Assembly (NCBI RefSeq): GCF_029395455.1
Contig: NZ_CP113916.1
Location: 1 to 64,000 of the forward strand
Source of the DNA: Lactobacillus sp. ESL0785
Lineage (GTDB): Bacteria > Bacillota > Bacilli > Lactobacillales > Lactobacillaceae
Reading direction: 5' to 3'
Length of the DNA stretch: 64,000 bases
In this document: positions 1 to 10,180 of the stretch, one piece after another
Position numbering within the stretch: position 1 is the stretch's first letter
Layout of the letters: each line of letters starts with the position of its first letter
Made by a program: the position numbers and the translations under genes
Notes under the pieces: model-generated
The model's database searches: none
Told to the model about the DNA's origin: nothing
Seen by the model: the letters and a program-made list of their open reading frames with translations, nothing else

Positions 1-1359
1 ATTAATAAATTTTGGCAACACTTTAACAATGAAATGCGCGAACATTTTAATGAAGTTGCTTACAATGCTTGGTTCAAAAATACTAAACCCATTTCCTACA
101 ATAAAGATACGCACGAATTAAAAATCGCTGTACAAAATCCTGTAACCAAAGGCTATTGGGAAAAAAACTTGGCTTCACAGCTAATTCAATCAGCTTATGG
201 CTTTGCTAACCTTGAAATCACACCTGTTTTTCAAATTGAAGGCGAGCAGAGTACAGAACGCCTTGTTACCCCTAAACCGCAAATTCAGATTACGCAACAG
301 CGCCAAGTTGAGCAATCACACAATGCATTCGTGCGCAATCTTAAGTTAAACGAAAAGTATACTTTCGCTAACTTTGTTCAAGGTGAAGGAAATAAATTAG
401 CTGCTGGCGCGGCCTTAGCCGTAGCTGACAGTCCGGGAAGTTTTTATAATCCACTGTTTATTTTTGGTGGTGTCGGTTTAGGTAAAACTCACTTAATGCA
501 GGCAATCGGCCACCAAATGCTAGCCGAACGTCCTAATGCTAAGGTTGTTTACATTCAAAGTGAAACCTTTGTTAACGACTTTATTAATTCCATTAAAAAT
601 AAGACACAAGATCAATTTCGTGAGAAATATCGTACTTGTGACTTATTGTTAGTCGATGATATTCAATTCTTTGCTAAAAAAGAAGGGATTCAAGAAGAAT
701 TTTTCCATACTTTTGAAACTCTTTATAATGATCAAAAGCAAATTGTTATGACTAGCGACCGCCTGCCAACAGAAATTCCCGATTTGTCTGAACGGCTAGT
801 TTCCCGATTTACTTGGGGGCTACAAGTTGAAATTACCCCACCTGATTTGGAAACGCGCATTGCTATTTTACGTAAAAAGGCAGAAGCCGAAGATTTAACA
901 ATTGATGATAGTACTCTAGACTATATTGCTTCCCAAGTTGACACTAATATCCGTGAACTAGAAGGTGCACTGGTTAAAGTCCAGGCTCATGCAACCATTG
1001 AACGTGAAGACATTAACGTCAACTTAGCTCGTGAAGCTTTAGCCGACCTCAAATTAGTTCAAAAAAATCGGGGCTTGCAAATTTCTAAAATTCAAGAAGT
1101 AGTTGCCAATTATTTTCAAACTTCTACTTATGAACTAAAAGGTAAAAAAAGGGTGCGGCAAATCGTTGTTCCCCGACAAATTGCCATGTACTTATCTCGT
1201 GAATTAACGGACTCAAGTCTACCTAAAATCGGACAAGAATTCGGTGGTAAGGATCACACAACCGTCATGCATGCCTACGAAAAAATTAGTCGGGCAATTA
1301 AAACAGACTCAGAAATCAAGACAGCTGTTTTTGATTTAAAGCAAATGCTTGATCGCTGA
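1..1359 (+). CDS. dnaA: Chromosomal replication initiator DnaA (5' end cut by window)
   Basis: DnaA binds DnaA boxes at oriC, unwinds the origin and loads the helicase. The reading frame is already open at base 1, and the eleven codons before the first ATG (base 34) read like the normal N-terminus (INKFWQHFNNE), so the true start lies a few codons upstream of the window. Visible parts are domain I, a variable linker, the AAA+ domain with Walker A GGVGLGKT (bases 466-489) and Walker B LLLVDDIQ (about 646-669), and the C-terminal DNA-binding domain with the signature GGKDHTTVMHA (about 1243-1275). The length is normal for the family apart from the missing start. dnaN and oriC follow directly. 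Confidence 0.97.
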   Translation: MNKFWQHFNNEMREHFNEVAYNAWFKNTKPISYNKDTHELKIAVQNPVTKGYWEKNLASQLIQSAYGFANLEITPVFQIEGEQSTERLVTPKPQIQITQQRQVEQSHNAFVRNLKLNEKYTFANFVQGEGNKLAAGAALAVADSPGSFYNPLFIFGGVGLGKTHLMQAIGHQMLAERPNAKVVYIQSETFVNDFINSIKNKTQDQFREKYRTCDLLLVDDIQFFAKKEGIQEEFFHTFETLYNDQKQIVMTSDRLPTEIPDLSERLVSRFTWGLQVEITPPDLETRIAILRKKAEAEDLTIDDSTLDYIASQVDTNIRELEGALVKVQAHATIEREDINVNLAREALADLKLVQKNRGLQISKIQEVVANYFQTSTYELKGKKRVRQIVVPRQIAMYLSRELTDSSLPKIGQEFGGKDHTTVMHAYEKISRAIKTDSEIKTAVFDLKQMLDR

Positions 1360-1533
1360 TTAAGTTAAGAAAATGTGGACAATTATCAATTTTATCCACA
1401 CTTTCTTAACCGCCATAATTACGTTATTTTAAGCCGGTCTGTACTTTTCAACAGAAATCACAGGGCCTACTAATACTACTAACTTAATATATAATTAATA
1501 TAACTAACACAAACCCAAAATAGGAGGCTCTCA
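1360..1533. other. Replication origin region (oriC, dnaA-dnaN spacer)
   Basis: This 174-bp spacer has the layout of a Firmicute basal origin. A perfect DnaA box TTATCCACA lies at 1392-1400. A reverse box with one mismatch (TGTGGACAA) lies at 1374-1382, and a weak box TTTTCAACA at 1445-1453. They are followed by GGGCC, a run of trinucleotides (1467-1481) and an AT-only-like stretch to about 1505. The second half of the bipartite origin, normally between rpmH and dnaA, would lie upstream of the window. Box matches are seen directly; origin function is inferred from position. Confidence 0.85.
1467..1481 (+). promoter_or_regulatory. DnaA-trio-like unwinding element
   Basis: The top strand reads CTA CTA ATA CTA CTA, which gives the bottom strand 3'-GAT-GAT-TAT-GAT-GAT-5'. 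It follows a weak DnaA box and a GC-rich clamp and precedes an AT-rich stretch (1482-1505). This is the arrangement described for the Bacillus subtilis DnaA-trio, where DnaA engages single-stranded DNA. The third triplet departs from the GAT/AAT pattern. Confidence 0.7.
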
Positions 1534-2664
1534 ATGCAATTTACTATTAATCGAAATCTTTTTGTTGATAATCTCAATAATGTGATGCGAGCAATCTCGT
1601 CACGAACAACAATTCCCATCTTAAGTGGTATCAAATTAAACTTAACGAATGATGAACTGATTTTAACAGGTAGTGATACTGACATTTCAATCGAATTAAA
1701 AATCCCAGTTGGTGAAGATCTTCAGGTTAAATCAACAGGGGCAATTGTTTTACCAGCACGTTTCTTCAATGAAATTATTCGTCGCTTACCAGGAAAAGAA
1801 TTTTCACTAGAAGTTAAAGAAAGTTTTCAAACCCAAATTATTTCCGAAAATAGTGAATTTACAATTAACGGTTTAGATGCAAATAACTATCCAAGATTAC
1901 CGGAAATTTCAGACGATTCCTCTTTTATTATTTCGGGGAAAACTTTTCGAGAAATCATTACAGAAACCCAATTTGCAGTTGCCACTCAAGAAAGTCGCTT
2001 AGTGCTAACAGGCGTTCATTTTATTTTTAGTCCAGACAAGATTCACGCAGTAGCTACTGACTCACACCGTTTATCTAGTCGTGCGTTAACCCTGCAAACA
2101 GGTCCGCAAACAAAAACTGATTTAATAATTCCTGGTAAAAGTTTATTAGAACTAGCTCGCATTATTGGTGAAACTGATCCTGAAGTTAGAGTTTGCCCAG
2201 GTGATAGTCAAGTCTTGTTTGAAGTGGGAAATATTTTATTCTATTCGCGATTACTTGAGGGCAGTTATCCTGATACTGAACGGTTAATTCCTACTGAAAG
2301 TACAACTAATGTTGAATTTGATTTAACTGAACTTTCCAGTGCTCTTGAACGGGCTAGTTTGTTAACCCATGCTGGTCGTAATAATGTTGTTGACCTAACA
2401 CTTGATACAGAAAAGCAAACTGCTAAATTATCCGGTGAATCTGCTGAAATTGGTAATGTAGAGGAAGATGTTAGTTTTAAAAAGCTTACAGGACAAAATT
2501 TAAAGATTTCGTTCAATCCTGATTATTTACGTGATGCTTTACGTGCATCTGTAACTGACTCTGTCATAATGCAATTTACACAACCGTTACGGCCATTCAC
2601 AGTCAATCCTGACAAAGACGACATTAATTTTATCCAATTGATTACACCAGTTAGAACTTTTTAA
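1534..2664 (+). CDS. dnaN: DNA polymerase III beta subunit (sliding clamp)
   Basis: DnaN forms the dimeric ring that tethers DNA polymerase III to DNA. The product is 376 residues, the usual size for three repeated clamp domains, with typical N-terminal text (MQFTINRNLF) and a C-terminal QLITPVRTF tail. An AGGAGG ribosome binding site at about 1522-1527 fixes the ATG at 1534. The gene follows oriC and is closed by a terminator-like hairpin, so it is probably a separate unit or cotranscribed with dnaA. Confidence 0.97.
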   Translation: MQFTINRNLFVDNLNNVMRAISSRTTIPILSGIKLNLTNDELILTGSDTDISIELKIPVGEDLQVKSTGAIVLPARFFNEIIRRLPGKEFSLEVKESFQTQIISENSEFTINGLDANNYPRLPEISDDSSFIISGKTFREIITETQFAVATQESRLVLTGVHFIFSPDKIHAVATDSHRLSSRALTLQTGPQTKTDLIIPGKSLLELARIIGETDPEVRVCPGDSQVLFEVGNILFYSRLLEGSYPDTERLIPTESTTNVEFDLTELSSALERASLLTHAGRNNVVDLTLDTEKQTAKLSGESAEIGNVEEDVSFKKLTGQNLKISFNPDYLRDALRASVTDSVIMQFTQPLRPFTVNPDKDDINFIQLITPVRTF

Positions 2665-2684
2665 ATTCATAAAGTTCAATTATC

Positions 2685-2713
2685 TAAAAGTCATCAGCTG
2701 ATGGCTTTTTTTG
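2685..2713 (+). terminator. Intrinsic terminator after dnaN
   Basis: A near-perfect 12-bp self-complementary stem (arms 2686-2697 and 2698-2709, one G-T pair) is followed by a T-run. Confidence 0.75.
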
Positions 2714-2830
2714 TATGAGCATTTTTAATAAAAGACGAAATAAACGAGCTGACATAGTTTTAAAGTCATTTACTATGAAATGTTTATTTTGCAAAAATCC
2801 GCTTATACGGCTTTATATTAGCTTTTAAAG

Positions 2831-2859
2831 TTGTTTTTTTACTCTAAAACGAATATACT
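2831..2859 (+). promoter_or_regulatory. Putative promoter for yaaA-recF-gyrBA
   Basis: TTGTTT (2831-2836) and TATACT (2854-2859) are separated by 17 bp, upstream of yaaA and downstream of the dnaN terminator. This is a consensus match only. Confidence 0.5.
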
Positions 2860-2891
2860 TAAGTATAGGTATTCAAAGCAGTGAAGGTGAT

Positions 2892-3101
2892 ATTATCAAA
2901 GAATTTACAGTAAAAGGTGAATATATTACCTTAAGTCAATTTTTAAAAGAAGAGAGCATTATTTCTTCAGGTGGGCAGGCCAAATGGTATCTGCAGGATA
3001 ATCCAATTCTGTTAAATGGTGTTCAGGAAAATCGGCGTGGTAAAAAATTGCGCGCTGGTGATCAAGTTGAAATTGATCACGAAGTATATCAATTTCGGTA
3101 A
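2892..3101 (+). CDS. yaaA: S4-domain RNA-binding protein YaaA
   Basis: This is a small S4-like RNA-binding protein found between dnaN and recF in most Firmicutes. The frame encodes about 69 residues with the family text SSGGQAKWYL and an RRGKKL segment, ending just before recF. No ATG, GTG or TTG lies in frame near the 5' end. The conserved protein begins at codons ATT (2892) or ATC (2895), right after an AAGGTG ribosome binding site (2884-2889). An AUU or AUC start is therefore likely, with ATT chosen here. Identification of the protein is firm; the exact start is not. Confidence 0.85.
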   Translation: MIKEFTVKGEYITLSQFLKEESIISSGGQAKWYLQDNPILLNGVQENRRGKKLRAGDQVEIDHEVYQFR

Positions 3102-3107
3102 TAATTA

Positions 3108-4244
3108 ATGTATTTAAAACATTTCCTTGCCCAAAATTATCGTAATTTACAGCAATTGAATGTTGAATTTGATCCCAATGTCAATATTTTTATTGGTCAA
3201 AATGCACAAGGCAAAACTAATTTATTAGAAGCAATCTACTTTTTAGCGTTAACGCGGTCACACCGTACGAATAAAGACCAGGAGCTAATTACTTTTGATC
3301 AGGATTATGCAAATATTTCTGGGCACGTTTATAAGAGTCAGGTTGATCTTGACTTACGTGTGCTAATTACCAAAAAAGGCAAAAAAGCTTGGATTAATCG
3401 CGTTGAACAAGCAAAATTATCTAAATATGTTGGGCAATTAAATGCAATTTTGTTTTCACCAGAAGATTTAGATTTGATTAAGGGAGCTCCAGCAATACGG
3501 CGTCGCTTTATGGATCAAGAATTCGGTCAAATTAATCCGGAATACTTATATTTTGCTAGTAAATACCGTCAAGTTTTACAGCAAAAGAATAATTATCTAA
3601 AGCAATTAGCTAAAGGTGAAGCCCATGACCGTTTATTTCTTGATGTTTTATCTGATCAATTAGCAGGAGTTGCAGCAGAAGTTATTGTCCGCCGATTTAA
3701 ATTCCTAAGTTATCTGCGTGAATATGCACGTGATGCATATGAGTACATTAGCTCAAGTAGCGAAAAATTGACGGTAATTTATCGGCCAGCAGTAGCTGAA
3801 ATTGCAGCAGAAGATAATCCGGAATCCGTTTATCAAAAAATGTTAGCTAGTTTTCAAAAGAATAAGGCTGCAGAAATTCGTAAAGGTACAACTTTATCTG
3901 GACCACATCGTGATGATATTGAGTTTGCCTTAAACGATAAAGATGCTCACTTTTATGGCTCACAAGGGCAACAACGAACAATTGCACTTAGTATTAAGCT
4001 TGCGGAAATTCAGTTGGTGCACCAATTAACTGGAGAATATCCCTTGTTACTACTAGATGATGTAATGAGTGAGCTTGATCATAGTCGCCAAAGTGCCTTG
4101 CTTAATTATATTCATGGCAAGACACAGACTTTTATTACGACAACAGATCTTGCAGGTATTTCCTGGGAAATAATTAAAAAGCCAAAAGTGTATCGGATTA
4201 AATCTGGGAAAATTTATTTAGAAAAAGGAGAATTGAATGGCTGA
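3108..4244 (+). CDS. recF: DNA replication and repair protein RecF
   Basis: RecF is an SMC-like ATPase that, with RecO and RecR, loads RecA at gaps during recombinational repair. The 378-residue product shows Walker A GQNAQGKT at residues 30-37, the ABC-type signature LSGPHRDD near residue 264, and a Walker B-like [12 protein letters not shown] near residues 305-316. Length is normal. It starts six bases after yaaA stops, and its 3' end overlaps the gyrB start by 8 bases, so the cluster is tightly coupled. Confidence 0.96.
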   Translation: MYLKHFLAQNYRNLQQLNVEFDPNVNIFIGQNAQGKTNLLEAIYFLALTRSHRTNKDQELITFDQDYANISGHVYKSQVDLDLRVLITKKGKKAWINRVEQAKLSKYVGQLNAILFSPEDLDLIKGAPAIRRRFMDQEFGQINPEYLYFASKYRQVLQQKNNYLKQLAKGEAHDRLFLDVLSDQLAGVAAEVIVRRFKFLSYLREYARDAYEYISSSSEKLTVIYRPAVAEIAAEDNPESVYQKMLASFQKNKAAEIRKGTTLSGPHRDDIEFALNDKDAHFYGSQGQQRTIALSIKLAEIQLVHQLTGEYPLLLLDDVMSELDHSRQSALLNYIHGKTQTFITTTDLAGISWEIIKKPKVYRIKSGKIYLEKGELNG

Positions 4245-6201
4245 TCATAACGAAAAAGATCTTGAACAAATCAAGCAGTATGAAAAAGAAGCTGACAAGT
4301 ATAATGCCAGCCAAATTCAAGTTTTAGGTGGACTTGAAGCAGTTCGTAAACGACCAGGAATGTATATTGGCTCTACTAGTTCTCAGGGATTACATCATTT
4401 AGTTTGGGAAGTAATTGATAACAGTATTGATGAAAGTCTTGCTGGTTTTGCAACTAAGATCGAGATTACAGTTAATGCAGATGGTAGTGTTACTGTTCAA
4501 GATGATGGTCGGGGAATTCCAGTTGATATTCAGAAGAAGACTGGTCGGCCAGCTCTGGAAACTGTGTTTACTGTTTTACACGCCGGTGGTAAATTTGGCG
4601 GTGGCGGCTACAAGGTCTCTGGTGGTTTGCATGGAGTTGGTGCGTCAGTCGTTAATGCGTTGTCAACAGAACTTGATGTTACCACCATGCGTGATGGACA
4701 AAAATATTATATTGACTTCAATCGTGGCCGTGTTAAAACAGAAATGAAAATGACGGGAACAGTACCTCTGACTGAACATGGAACCATTGTTCATTTTTAT
4801 CCAGATCCAGATATTTTTACAGAAACTACAGATTTTGATGACCAAGTTTTAAAGAATAGGATTCGTGAATTAGCTTTCTTAAACAAAGGCTTAAAGCTAA
4901 CTTTTACTGATAAACGTAAAGACACGGCTGAAACAGATGTTTATCATTATGAAGGCGGAATTAAAGAGTACGTAGCCTTTCTTAATCATGGTAGCGAGGT
5001 TTTATTTGACGAACCAATTTATGTTGAAGGAAACTATAACGACATTAATGTTGAAGTGTCATTACAATATACTAACGGCTATAAAACAACGTTAATGACT
5101 TTTGCTAACAACATTCATACCTATGAAGGTGGGATGCATGAAGCTGGTTTCAAAACTGCACTAACAAGAGTTGTTAATGACTATGCCCACAAGGCGAAAA
5201 TCTTGAAAGATAAAGATGATAATCTTTCTGGTGAAGATATTCGTGAAGGAATGACAGCAGTTGTTTCAGTTAAGCATCCAAATCCGCAATTTGAAGGTCA
5301 GACGAAGACCAAGTTAGGCAACTCTGATGCTAGAACAGCCGTTGATAAGGCCTTTTCGGAGACATTTACGAATTTCTTAATGGAAAATCCGCAAGTAGGT
5401 CGTAAAATTGTTGAAAAAGCACAATTGGCTGAACGAGCTAGAACAGCAGCTAAGAGAGCACGTGAAGTAACACGAAAGAAGTCAGGACTTGAGATTGCTA
5501 ATTTACCTGGTAAGTTAGCTGATAATACCAGTAATGATCCTAGTATTTCTGAATTATTTATTGTTGAGGGTAATTCTGCTGGTGGCTCTGCTAAGCAAGG
5601 CCGTTCACGTTTAACCCAGGCTATTTTGCCAATTCGTGGTAAGATTTTGAATGTTGAAAAAGCTTCAATGGACCGGATTTTAGCTAATCAGGAAATCAGA
5701 TCGTTGTTTACCGCTTTAGGAACAGGTTTTGGTGCGGATTTTGATGTTTCAAAAGCACGCTATCATAAGTTAATTATTATGACGGATGCCGATGTTGATG
5801 GGGCCCACATTCGGACACTTTTATTGACGCTCTTTTACAATTATATGCGGCCAATGATCGAAAAAGGCTATGTTTATATAGCACGTCCACCTCTATATCA
5901 AGTTCGTCAAGGTAAAGTTGTCAGATATCTTGATACTGATGAAGAATTGCATGATTATTTAGGTGCTTTGCAGCCTAGTCCTAAGCCACTAGTTCAGCGA
6001 TATAAGGGATTAGGTGAAATGGATCCTGAACAATTATGGGAAACGACCATGAATCCAGAGAATCGGCGACTTGATCGGGTTAGTCCAGAATATGCTAAAG
6101 ATGCCGATGCTGTTTTTGAATTATTGATGGGTAATGAGGTTGCGCCGCGGCGAAAGTTTATTGAAACCAACGCTAAATATGTTGAAAATTTGGATGCTTA
6201 G
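4237..6201 (+). CDS. gyrB: DNA gyrase subunit B
   Basis: GyrB is the ATPase subunit of gyrase, which introduces negative supercoils. At 654 residues it is normal length. The GHKL ATPase domain shows DNSIDE (61-66) and a DGRGIPVD motif. The TOPRIM domain carries [10 protein letters not shown] from residue 444 and the metal-binding DADVDG at 517-522. A good ribosome binding site (AAAGGAG) sits inside the end of recF. gyrA follows 10 bases later, giving the usual gyrBA pair. Confidence 0.97.
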   Translation: MADHNEKDLEQIKQYEKEADKYNASQIQVLGGLEAVRKRPGMYIGSTSSQGLHHLVWEVIDNSIDESLAGFATKIEITVNADGSVTVQDDGRGIPVDIQKKTGRPALETVFTVLHAGGKFGGGGYKVSGGLHGVGASVVNALSTELDVTTMRDGQKYYIDFNRGRVKTEMKMTGTVPLTEHGTIVHFYPDPDIFTETTDFDDQVLKNRIRELAFLNKGLKLTFTDKRKDTAETDVYHYEGGIKEYVAFLNHGSEVLFDEPIYVEGNYNDINVEVSLQYTNGYKTTLMTFANNIHTYEGGMHEAGFKTALTRVVNDYAHKAKILKDKDDNLSGEDIREGMTAVVSVKHPNPQFEGQTKTKLGNSDARTAVDKAFSETFTNFLMENPQVGRKIVEKAQLAERARTAAKRAREVTRKKSGLEIANLPGKLADNTSNDPSISELFIVEGNSAGGSAKQGRSRLTQAILPIRGKILNVEKASMDRILANQEIRSLFTALGTGFGADFDVSKARYHKLIIMTDADVDGAHIRTLLLTLFYNYMRPMIEKGYVYIARPPLYQVRQGKVVRYLDTDEELHDYLGALQPSPKPLVQRYKGLGEMDPEQLWETTMNPENRRLDRVSPEYAKDADAVFELLMGNEVAPRRKFIETNAKYVENLDA

Positions 6202-6211
6202 GAGGTTTTAA

Positions 6212-8704
6212 ATGGATAACGACAATCAAAGTCAAGATCATAGAATTAGAAATGTTGATCTGACTAGCGTAATGAATAGTTCATTTTTGGACTATGCGAT
6301 GTCAGTTATTGTTGCGCGAGCATTGCCTGATGTGCGTGACGGTTTAAAGCCAGTCCAAAGGCGAATTCTTTATGGTATGAGTGAATTGGGCGTTACACCT
6401 GATAAGCCATATAAAAAATCCGCCAGAATTGTTGGGGAAGTTATGGGTAAATTTCACCCCCATGGTGATTCTTCAATTTATTTGGCAATGGCGCATATGG
6501 CACAAGATTTCAGCTATCGTTATATGTTAGTTGATGGCCATGGTAATTTTGGATCTGTTGATGGTGATGAGCCAGCTGCCATGCGTTATACCGAAGCACG
6601 AATGAGTAAAATTGCCGTTGAAATGCTACGGGATATTAACAAAAATACAGTTGACTGGCAACGCAACTACGATGATTCTGAAAATGAACCAGTTGTTTTA
6701 CCAGCGAGAATTCCAAATTTACTTGTTAACGGCACAAGCGGAATTGCTGTTGGGATGACAACAAATATTCCGCCGCATAACTTAACTGAAGTTATTAAGG
6801 GATTGCATATGTTGATGGCTAATCCTGATGTAACAACGAAGGAATTAATGAAAGCAATCCCGGGACCTGATTTTCCAACTGGCGGTATTATTATGGGCCG
6901 CGGTGGTATTTACCGTGCTTATGAAACAGGTCGGAGCAACATTGTTGTCCGGGCTAAGACTAATATTGAAACCGAGAAGAACGGTCGTGAGCGCATTGTT
7001 GTTACAGAATTGCCTTACTTGGTTAATAAGGCAGAATTAGTTAAGAAAATTGCTGATTTGGCCAGATCTAAGACTGTTGATGGGATTACTGGAGTTCGTG
7101 ATGAATCCGATCAAACAGGAATGAGAATGACAATTGATATTCGTCGCGATGCTAGTGCAAGCGTAGTTTTGAATAACTTATTTAAGTTAACGCAAATGCA
7201 AGCTAACTTTGGGATGAATATGGTTGCGATTGTTGATGGTGCGCCGCATTTTCTGAGTCTTAAGCAGATGCTAGCGTATTACTTAGAGCATCAGGAAGAT
7301 GTTGTTACTCGAAGAACTAAATTTGAGTTAGCTAAGGCGGAAGCACGTGCTCATATTCTTGAAGGACTCAAGATCGCACTAGATCATATTGATGAAATTG
7401 TTCATATTATTCGTCAAAGTAATTCTAGTGATATCGCTAAAGCTGCTTTAATCAGTCGTTTTGGTCTTGATGATAAGCAATCGCAAGCAATCTTAGATAT
7501 GCGATTAGTTCGTTTGACGGGTTTGGAACGCGATAAGGTTGAAGCCGAATATAAAGATTTGCAAGAAAAGATTGCTGATTATAAAGATATTTTGGCAAAA
7601 CCTGAGCGGATTAATGAAATTATTTATGATGAACTATTAGATACACAAAAACGGTTTGGTGATAAGCGGCGTACCGAAATTGGTGCCAGTGAAGTTGTTT
7701 CAATTGAAGATGAAGATCTGATTGAAAAGCAAGATGTCTTATTAACCTTGACTCATAGCGGTTATATTAAGCGGATGTTGATTAACGAATTTAAGACGCA
7801 AAACCGTGGTGGTAAAGGAATTAAAGGTATGGGCGTAAAGGCCGGCGACTTCATTGAAAAGTTAATTTATTCAAGTACGCATGATTTACTGCTGTTCTTT
7901 ACTAACAAGGGTAAAGTTTATTCTAAAAAGGCTTACGAAATTCCAGAATTTAGTAGAACAGCTCGCGGGTTACCAATTGTTAACTTGTTGCAGCTCGAAA
8001 AGGGCGAGAAGATTCAAACAATTATCAATATTCCAGAAAATGCTGATGACCAATATTTGTTCTTTATCACAAAGATGGGTACTGTTAAACGTACTTTAGT
8101 GAGTGAGTTTGCTAATATTAGAAATAGTGGTTTGATCGCATTAACGCTGCGTGATGGTGATGAGTTAACCAATGTTTTAACTACTGACGGCAGTAAAGAT
8201 ATCATGATTGGCACGCACCTAGGTTATGCAGTCCGCTTCAATGAGCAGACAGTACGGGCAATGGGACGAACAGCTGCAGGTGTTCGTGGTATTAATTTAC
8301 GTGCTAATGATTATGTTGTTGGTTCTGGCATCATTGCTGATACTGATGAAGTTCTGGTTATTTCCGAAAAAGGTTACGGTAAACGGACTTCAGCTACTGA
8401 ATATCCGGTTAAAGGCCGCGGCGGTAAAGGAATTAAGACAGCTAATATTACGGAAAAGAACGGGCCGCTTTCTGGTGTAACCATTGTCGATGGTACACAA
8501 GATATTATGGTGATAACTAACGATGGAATTATGATTCGGTTTAAGATCGATAATGTTTCGCAAACTAGTCGAAGTACTATTGGTGTTCGGCTGATTAAAG
8601 TTAATCAGCAGAGCAAGGTTGCTAGTTTAACTGTTGTTCCTGCTGAAGAAGATCAGGAAGTCACAACTGACAGTGAAGACGATATCTTGAATAAACAAGA
8701 ATAA
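6212..8704 (+). CDS. gyrA: DNA gyrase subunit A
   Basis: GyrA carries the DNA breakage-reunion centre of gyrase. The 830-residue product has the active-site tyrosine at residue 126 in AAMRYTEAR, and a C-terminal beta-pinwheel with gyrase-box text ([11 protein letters not shown]). An AGGAGG site precedes the ATG. In the quinolone-resistance region it reads [12 protein letters not shown]. The serine matching E. coli Ser83 is kept, but the position matching Asp87 (acidic in E. coli and other commonly studied species) is Leu91 here. See the findings. Confidence 0.97.
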   Translation: MDNDNQSQDHRIRNVDLTSVMNSSFLDYAMSVIVARALPDVRDGLKPVQRRILYGMSELGVTPDKPYKKSARIVGEVMGKFHPHGDSSIYLAMAHMAQDFSYRYMLVDGHGNFGSVDGDEPAAMRYTEARMSKIAVEMLRDINKNTVDWQRNYDDSENEPVVLPARIPNLLVNGTSGIAVGMTTNIPPHNLTEVIKGLHMLMANPDVTTKELMKAIPGPDFPTGGIIMGRGGIYRAYETGRSNIVVRAKTNIETEKNGRERIVVTELPYLVNKAELVKKIADLARSKTVDGITGVRDESDQTGMRMTIDIRRDASASVVLNNLFKLTQMQANFGMNMVAIVDGAPHFLSLKQMLAYYLEHQEDVVTRRTKFELAKAEARAHILEGLKIALDHIDEIVHIIRQSNSSDIAKAALISRFGLDDKQSQAILDMRLVRLTGLERDKVEAEYKDLQEKIADYKDILAKPERINEIIYDELLDTQKRFGDKRRTEIGASEVVSIEDEDLIEKQDVLLTLTHSGYIKRMLINEFKTQNRGGKGIKGMGVKAGDFIEKLIYSSTHDLLLFFTNKGKVYSKKAYEIPEFSRTARGLPIVNLLQLEKGEKIQTIINIPENADDQYLFFITKMGTVKRTLVSEFANIRNSGLIALTLRDGDELTNVLTTDGSKDIMIGTHLGYAVRFNEQTVRAMGRTAAGVRGINLRANDYVVGSGIIADTDEVLVISEKGYGKRTSATEYPVKGRGGKGIKTANITEKNGPLSGVTIVDGTQDIMVITNDGIMIRFKIDNVSQTSRSTIGVRLIKVNQQSKVASLTVVPAEEDQEVTTDSEDDILNKQE

Positions 8705-8780
8705 ATTTTAAAAATTATCAGACTTTTTAGCGTATCTAATTAATAGAGAATAATTTCTCTTAGGATCACGTGAAGATAGT

Positions 8781-8810
8781 TTGGTAATTTTTTTAGTTAT
8801 GTGCTAGAAT
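8781..8810 (+). promoter_or_regulatory. Putative rpsF operon promoter
   Basis: TTGGTA (8781-8786), an 18-bp spacer and an extended -10 TGCTAGAAT (hexamer 8805-8810) lie about 85 bp before rpsF. No convincing terminator separates it from gyrA. Confidence 0.6.
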
Positions 8811-8820
8811 TATATATTGC

Positions 8821-8865
8821 GAGTAATAAAATTGATTACTCCTTGTTCTTGATTTTAGCAAGAAC
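8821..8865 (+). promoter_or_regulatory. Two-hairpin leader of the rpsF mRNA
   Basis: Two perfect 7-bp stems lie between the promoter and rpsF. One is GAGTAAT/ATTACTC (8821-8827 with 8835-8841) and the other GTTCTTG/CAAGAAC (8845-8851 with 8859-8865). S6-S18 autoregulatory leaders are known in bacteria. Whether this leader is one is inference, and the known CCG-bulge motif was not verified. Confidence 0.45.
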
Positions 8866-8893
8866 CATTTAGTCCAAAAGGAGGTGCACTAGT

Positions 8894-9190
8894 ATGACAA
8901 CTACTAAGTACGAAATAACTTATATTATTAAGCCTGATATTGATGAGGAATCAAAGAAGGCGCTTGTTGAAAACTACGATAAGGTTATCGCAGACAACGG
9001 CGGTACAATGGTTGAATCTAAAGACTGGGAAAAGCGTCATTTTGCATATGAAATCGAAAAATATCGTGAAGGAACATATCACGTTATGACTTTCACTGCT
9101 GATAACGCTGACGCAGTTGACGAATTTGGTCGTTTATCAAAAATCGACAATTCAATTTTACGTTCAATGACCGTTAAGTTAGACAAGTAA
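8894..9190 (+). CDS. rpsF: 30S ribosomal protein S6
   Basis: S6 binds 16S rRNA together with S18 in the 30S platform. The 98-residue product has the typical start ([14 protein letters not shown]) and length. AGGAGGTG precedes the ATG. It is first in the conserved rpsF-ssb-rpsR operon, which links ribosome and replication proteins. Confidence 0.97.
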   Translation: MTTTKYEITYIIKPDIDEESKKALVENYDKVIADNGGTMVESKDWEKRHFAYEIEKYREGTYHVMTFTADNADAVDEFGRLSKIDNSILRSMTVKLDK

Positions 9191-9238
9191 TTTATTACGT
9201 TATCGTAATCGTGATTTAGGAAAGGGAGGACCTGAAGT

Positions 9239-9772
9239 ATGATTAATCGAGTTGTACTTGTTGGCCGTTTAACACGTGATCCTGAATTACGTACTACTGG
9301 GAGTGGAATCTCGGTTGCTACGTTTACTCTTGCTGTTGACCGTCAGTATACTAACGCTCAAGGTGAGAGAGGTGCGGATTTTATCAGTTGTGTCATTTGG
9401 CGCAAATCAGCAGAGAATTTCTGCAATTTTACGTCTAAAGGATCATTAGTTGGTATTGACGGCCGGATTCAAACCAGAACTTACGATAATAAAGACGGGC
9501 AAAGAGTATATGTAACAGAAGTTGTTGTTGACAACTTTGCATTGCTTGAATCACGCAAAGATCGTGAGTCCCGTGGTCAAAATGGTGGTTATACACCTAA
9601 TAATAACGGGAATTTTAATGGTAATTTTGGCAATCAAAATACCACTAATTCGCAGAATATGGGACCATCTAATCAGAATATGCAAAATAATAATCAATCA
9701 AGTGCGCCCAAAGATCCATTTGCTGGTTCAGGCGACACAATTGATATTTCTGATGATGATTTGCCATTCTAA
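9239..9772 (+). CDS. ssb: Single-stranded DNA-binding protein
   Basis: SSB coats single-stranded DNA and recruits replication and repair partners. Residues 1 to about 105 form the OB fold ([18 protein letters not shown]). A glycine/asparagine/glutamine-rich disordered linker follows, then the acidic partner-binding tip DISDDDLPF. The 177-residue length fits lactobacilli. A GGGAGG site precedes the ATG. It sits between rpsF and rpsR as usual. Confidence 0.97.
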   Translation: MINRVVLVGRLTRDPELRTTGSGISVATFTLAVDRQYTNAQGERGADFISCVIWRKSAENFCNFTSKGSLVGIDGRIQTRTYDNKDGQRVYVTEVVVDNFALLESRKDRESRGQNGGYTPNNNGNFNGNFGNQNTTNSQNMGPSNQNMQNNNQSSAPKDPFAGSGDTIDISDDDLPF

Positions 9773-9794
9773 ATTTACAGAAAGGATCTAGGAT

Positions 9795-10034
9795 ATGGCT
9801 CAACAAAGAAGAGGCGGCGGTCATCGCCGTCGTAAGGTTGACTTTATCGCAGCCAACCATATTGATTACGTCGATTATAAGGACGTTGATCTGTTGAAAC
9901 GTTTTATCTCAGAAAGAGGTAAAATCTTACCACGTCGTGTCACTGGCACCAGCGCTAAGAATCAACGTAAGGTAGCTAAGGCAATCGAAAGAGCTCGCAT
10001 TATGGGCTTGTTGCCATTCGTTACTGAAGATTAA
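9795..10034 (+). CDS. rpsR: 30S ribosomal protein S18
   Basis: S18 pairs with S6 in the 30S subunit. The 79-residue basic protein shows the family text [20 protein letters not shown]. It starts 22 bases after ssb behind an AAAGGAT site and is closed by a strong terminator. Confidence 0.97.
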   Translation: MAQQRRGGGHRRRKVDFIAANHIDYVDYKDVDLLKRFISERGKILPRRVTGTSAKNQRKVAKAIERARIMGLLPFVTED

Positions 10035-10052
10035 TTAGTCAAATAAGAAAAA

Positions 10053-10081
10053 GTGCGGGAAAATATTTTCCGCATTTTTTT
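10053..10081 (+). terminator. Intrinsic terminator of the rpsF operon
   Basis: TGCGG (10054-10058) pairs with CCGCA (10070-10074) around an A/T-rich self-complementary centre, followed by seven T residues. Confidence 0.85.
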
Positions 10082-10134
10082 GTACGCTATTTTCAGCTGG
10101 ATATTAGGGAGTTTCTTATCAAGTGAATCCAAGG

Positions 10135-10140
10135 TATAAT
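10135..10140 (+). promoter_or_regulatory. -10 element upstream of gdpP
   Basis: A perfect TATAAT lies 40 bp before gdpP and after the rpsR terminator. The -35 position (TTTCTT at 10112-10117) is poor. Confidence 0.45.
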
Positions 10141-10180
10141 AATAGTGATGTATTTTACATTATTTTAGGAAGGATCTTGC

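Noticed and set aside
1479..1685. 68-codon minus-strand frame over oriC and dnaN
   Set aside because: It overlaps the origin and the start of dnaN, has no ribosome binding site and no recognisable protein pattern.
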